A DNA stretch of 8,226 bases from JBLIOB01 sp047639575 (GTDB lineage: Bacteria; Bacteroidota; Bacteroidia; Flavobacteriales_D; Parvicellaceae). This document shows positions 6,260-8,226 of this stretch, piece by piece (position 1 is the stretch's first letter; each line of letters begins with the position of its first letter). Below the pieces are notes generated by a model. That model saw only the letters and a list, made by a program, of their open reading frames with translations. It was not told where the DNA came from and did not search any database. Where the stretch lies: positions 1-8,226 of the forward strand of contig JBLIOB010000185.1 of assembly GCA_047639575.1 (NCBI GenBank), read 5' to 3'. Made by a program: the position numbers and the translations under genes.

Positions 6260-8226
6260 ATGAAAAAACTTTTAGTAGCAGTATTATTATTGAGTTCAGG
6301 AGCGGCTTTCGGGCAATGCGGGATAGGATTAGTTGAGGTGACAATTGATGTCTCAACAGACAATTGGGGATATGAGCAATACTGGGAATTACTTCCAGCT
6401 GGTAACGCTTGTGGTTCTGGAGCACTATTCGTTGGTGGAAACTCAGCTCAGCTTACTTGTGCAGATGGTGGAGCACCGTATACTGCAACCGCAGGGAATG
6501 GATACGCTAATAATACGACTGTTACAGAAGGCCCCTGGTGTTTAACTGACGGTGTTGATTACAACATCTATTTTGTGGATGACTATGGTGATGGAGGTGG
6601 AGAATTCGAAGTAACGATCGAAGGATACCCAATCTATAACTTCACATCTACTTCTACGGATGAACGATTTAACTTCACTGCAGCAGGGCCTCCAAACTTG
6701 GATGCTGAGCTAACATCTATTAATATTCCATTATTCGCTTATGCAGGTAATGTTGAGGTTAAAGGTGTAATTACTAATGTTGGTGTAACAACAATTACTG
6801 CTTTAGACGTTAATTATACAATTGATGGAGGTGCTTTAATTACTGATAACCTTACTGGTTTGAGTATTGCCCCATTCACAACTTATAGTTTTAATCATGC
6901 AACTCCTTGGAGTGCAGTTACTATTGGTAGTTCTACTGTTGCTGTTACCGTATCTAATGTAAATGGAGGAACAGATGACAATTCATTAAATGATGATATT
7001 TCTCAGATTGTAACGATTAACCCTGCTATCCCTAATATCATGGCAGATTATATTTCTGCTCCAACAGGAGTTGTATACGATGTAATAGGAACAGGTGCTG
7101 ATCAAGTAGTTGCCCCTAAAGATTTGGATTTTGCCCCAGATGGCGCTTTATGGTCAATTAATACAAATACTGAAGGTTCAGGAGGTAGTACTATCAAATG
7201 GACAAACCCCGGAGAAGTTGCTCAATCAGATTTATGGCAACGAGATGGGAATGCATACCACTTCATGTCTTTACCAACAGCAATAGCGTTTAGTGATAAC
7301 GGTTTATTCGGAACAACACCAGGAGTATATGATGCAAATCATGATGGCGGAGCTCCTTTTACAGGTCCTTCACTTTGGTCTAGTGATCCAGCTATTTACG
7401 CACAGCCTTCCGGTGGAAATGGTAGTCACATGGATATGTTACATGCTTCACCTTATGCTATGGGTATGGCATCGGTAACGGCAAATCAGTTTTTCGTTTT
7501 TGATGCAAATTCAGATGACCTTGTGTTTTATGATTTTGTGGCTGATCATGGTCCAGGAAATTCTTTTCACGGTGATGCAATCATTAGAAGATATACAGGA
7601 ACAACTGTATCATGGATTAACGCAAACATCTCTTCTCACATGGAAATGGCACCAGGAACTGATTGGTTATATTTTGTAGATGGCGGAAGCGCAACAGTGA
7701 AGAGATTGGATATTACTTCAGGAACAATTGGTGGAACACCATCTAACTTTTCAAATCCAGAAGCCATTGCGGAATACTCAACAGTGAATGGAGCGACTTT
7801 CGAATCTGTGGTTGCCACAGGACTAGTTGAGCCTTCAGGTATTGATATTATAGATGATAGAATGATTGTTACTGATCACAGTAATGGTGACATTATTATT
7901 TATGACATTGCTACTTTACCAGCAACTGAATTAGCTAGAATTTCAACAGGAAACCCTGGAATTCAAGGAACGACTATTGGCCCTAATGGATCTATTTGGT
8001 TCGCAAACACTACTGATAACGAGATAGTAAAAGTGTTGACAGCTTCGGCAGCTTCAGTTAATGAGAACAAACTAGAGCTTGGACTATCTGTTTTTCCAAA
8101 CCCAAGTGAAGGAATGTTTAGTGTTAAAACAATAGTGCCATTCAACAATGCTAATATTAATATTGTAGATGTAACAGGAAAGATTGTATACAACACAACT
8201 GAGACTACAAACAATAGAGTAGACTT
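6260..8226 (+). CDS. Large secreted T9SS-cargo protein with CARDB-like and propeller-like regions (3' end outside window)
   Basis: Open from ATG 6260 to the window edge: 655 complete codons, no stop. Residues 1-18 are a signal peptide (MKKLLVAVLLLSSGAAFG, before Q19); Cys20 follows, but the context is not a proper lipobox. Residues about 20-140 are a beta-rich domain with TDNWGYEQYWELL and VDDYGDGGGEFEV, seen in exported Bacteroidota proteins. Residues 145-253 look like a CARDB-type Ig-like domain (PNLDAELTSINIP … VTNVG-type segment). Residues about 255-600 are propeller- or NHL-like, with segments such as LDFAPDGALWSINTN, WLYFVDGGSATVKRLD and IGPNGSIWFANTTDNEIVKV. HMDMLH (390-395), DHGPGNSFHGD (429-439) and HMEM (460-463) stand out as His/Asp-rich. 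From about 609, LSVFPNPSEGMFSVKT begins a T9SS type A sorting domain, cut off by the window after RVD. The protein is probably exported to the cell surface or medium; its activity is unknown. Confidence 0.9.
   Translation, partial: MKKLLVAVLLLSSGAAFGQCGIGLVEVTIDVSTDNWGYEQYWELLPAGNACGSGALFVGGNSAQLTCADGGAPYTATAGNGYANNTTVTEGPWCLTDGVDYNIYFVDDYGDGGGEFEVTIEGYPIYNFTSTSTDERFNFTAAGPPNLDAELTSINIPLFAYAGNVEVKGVITNVGVTTITALDVNYTIDGGALITDNLTGLSIAPFTTYSFNHATPWSAVTIGSSTVAVTVSNVNGGTDDNSLNDDISQIVTINPAIPNIMADYISAPTGVVYDVIGTGADQVVAPKDLDFAPDGALWSINTNTEGSGGSTIKWTNPGEVAQSDLWQRDGNAYHFMSLPTAIAFSDNGLFGTTPGVYDANHDGGAPFTGPSLWSSDPAIYAQPSGGNGSHMDMLHASPYAMGMASVTANQFFVFDANSDDLVFYDFVADHGPGNSFHGDAIIRRYTGTTVSWINANISSHMEMAPGTDWLYFVDGGSATVKRLDITSGTIGGTPSNFSNPEAIAEYSTVNGATFESVVATGLVEPSGIDIIDDRMIVTDHSNGDIIIYDIATLPATELARISTGNPGIQGTTIGPNGSIWFANTTDNEIVKVLTASAASVNENKLELGLSVFPNPSEGMFSVKTIVPFNNANINIVDVTGKIVYNTTETTNNRVD

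Noticed and set aside
6279..6322. Lipoprotein signal (lipobox) at the start of the T9SS protein
   Set aside because: Cys20 is preceded by F-G-Q, not the L-[A/S/T/V/I]-[G/A/S] expected; cleavage before Q19 by signal peptidase I is more likely.
7636..8214. Minus-strand frames of 60 and 83 codons near the right end
   Set aside because: They are antisense to the continuous secreted-protein frame that carries the T9SS domain.

Overview
The window looks like a chromosomal segment of a Bacteroidota bacterium, most likely a marine-type member of the Flavobacteriia. The evidence is a partial Type IX secretion (T9SS) C-terminal sorting domain, a Reg_prop/Y_Y_Y sensor protein, signal peptides ending in the Bacteroidota-typical A/G-Q junction, AT-rich sequence, and start codons with no clear Shine-Dalgarno site. 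No phage, plasmid, insertion sequence, CRISPR, rRNA or tRNA gene was recognised.

Layout. Positions 1-636 hold no gene. They contain a tandem array with an exact 122-bp period (four full units plus a worn left partial and a right partial). Each unit carries two small hairpins and competing longer arms. The array ends about 14 bp past the stop of dinB, which runs leftward (637-1851), so it lies in or next to the dinB 3' untranslated region. A 63-bp divergent spacer separates dinB from a rightward LexA/UmuD-like regulator (1915-2670), with an XRE helix-turn-helix, an S24 peptidase domain with an intact Ser/Lys pair and a plausible Ala-Gly cleavage site. The pair looks like a self-contained, damage-responsive translesion polymerase module.

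Next comes a 758-residue sensor (2736-5012) with a signal peptide, a two-component-regulator-type beta-propeller, a Y_Y_Y domain and one membrane helix. It stops just after the helix, where related proteins usually continue into a LytS-type histidine kinase. Its start codon lies in the right arm of an 8-bp inverted repeat, preceded by a 9-codon mini-ORF and three in-frame TAG stops. A 216-bp spacer with a candidate promoter leads to a 274-residue secreted or outer-membrane beta-barrel-like protein (5229-6053), closed by a strong 14-bp stem terminator. The last gene (6260 to beyond the window end) encodes a multidomain secreted protein: signal peptide, N-terminal beta-rich domain, CARDB-like domain, propeller-like region with repeated His-Met-Asp/Glu-Met motifs, and the beginning of a T9SS sorting domain. 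A 7-bp hairpin stands just upstream of its start.

How the genes relate: only dinB and the S24 regulator form a recognisable functional pair. The three rightward genes downstream are envelope or secreted proteins, apparently in separate transcription units. The least explained items are the 122-bp structured repeat array and the hairpin/mini-ORF arrangement at the sensor start.
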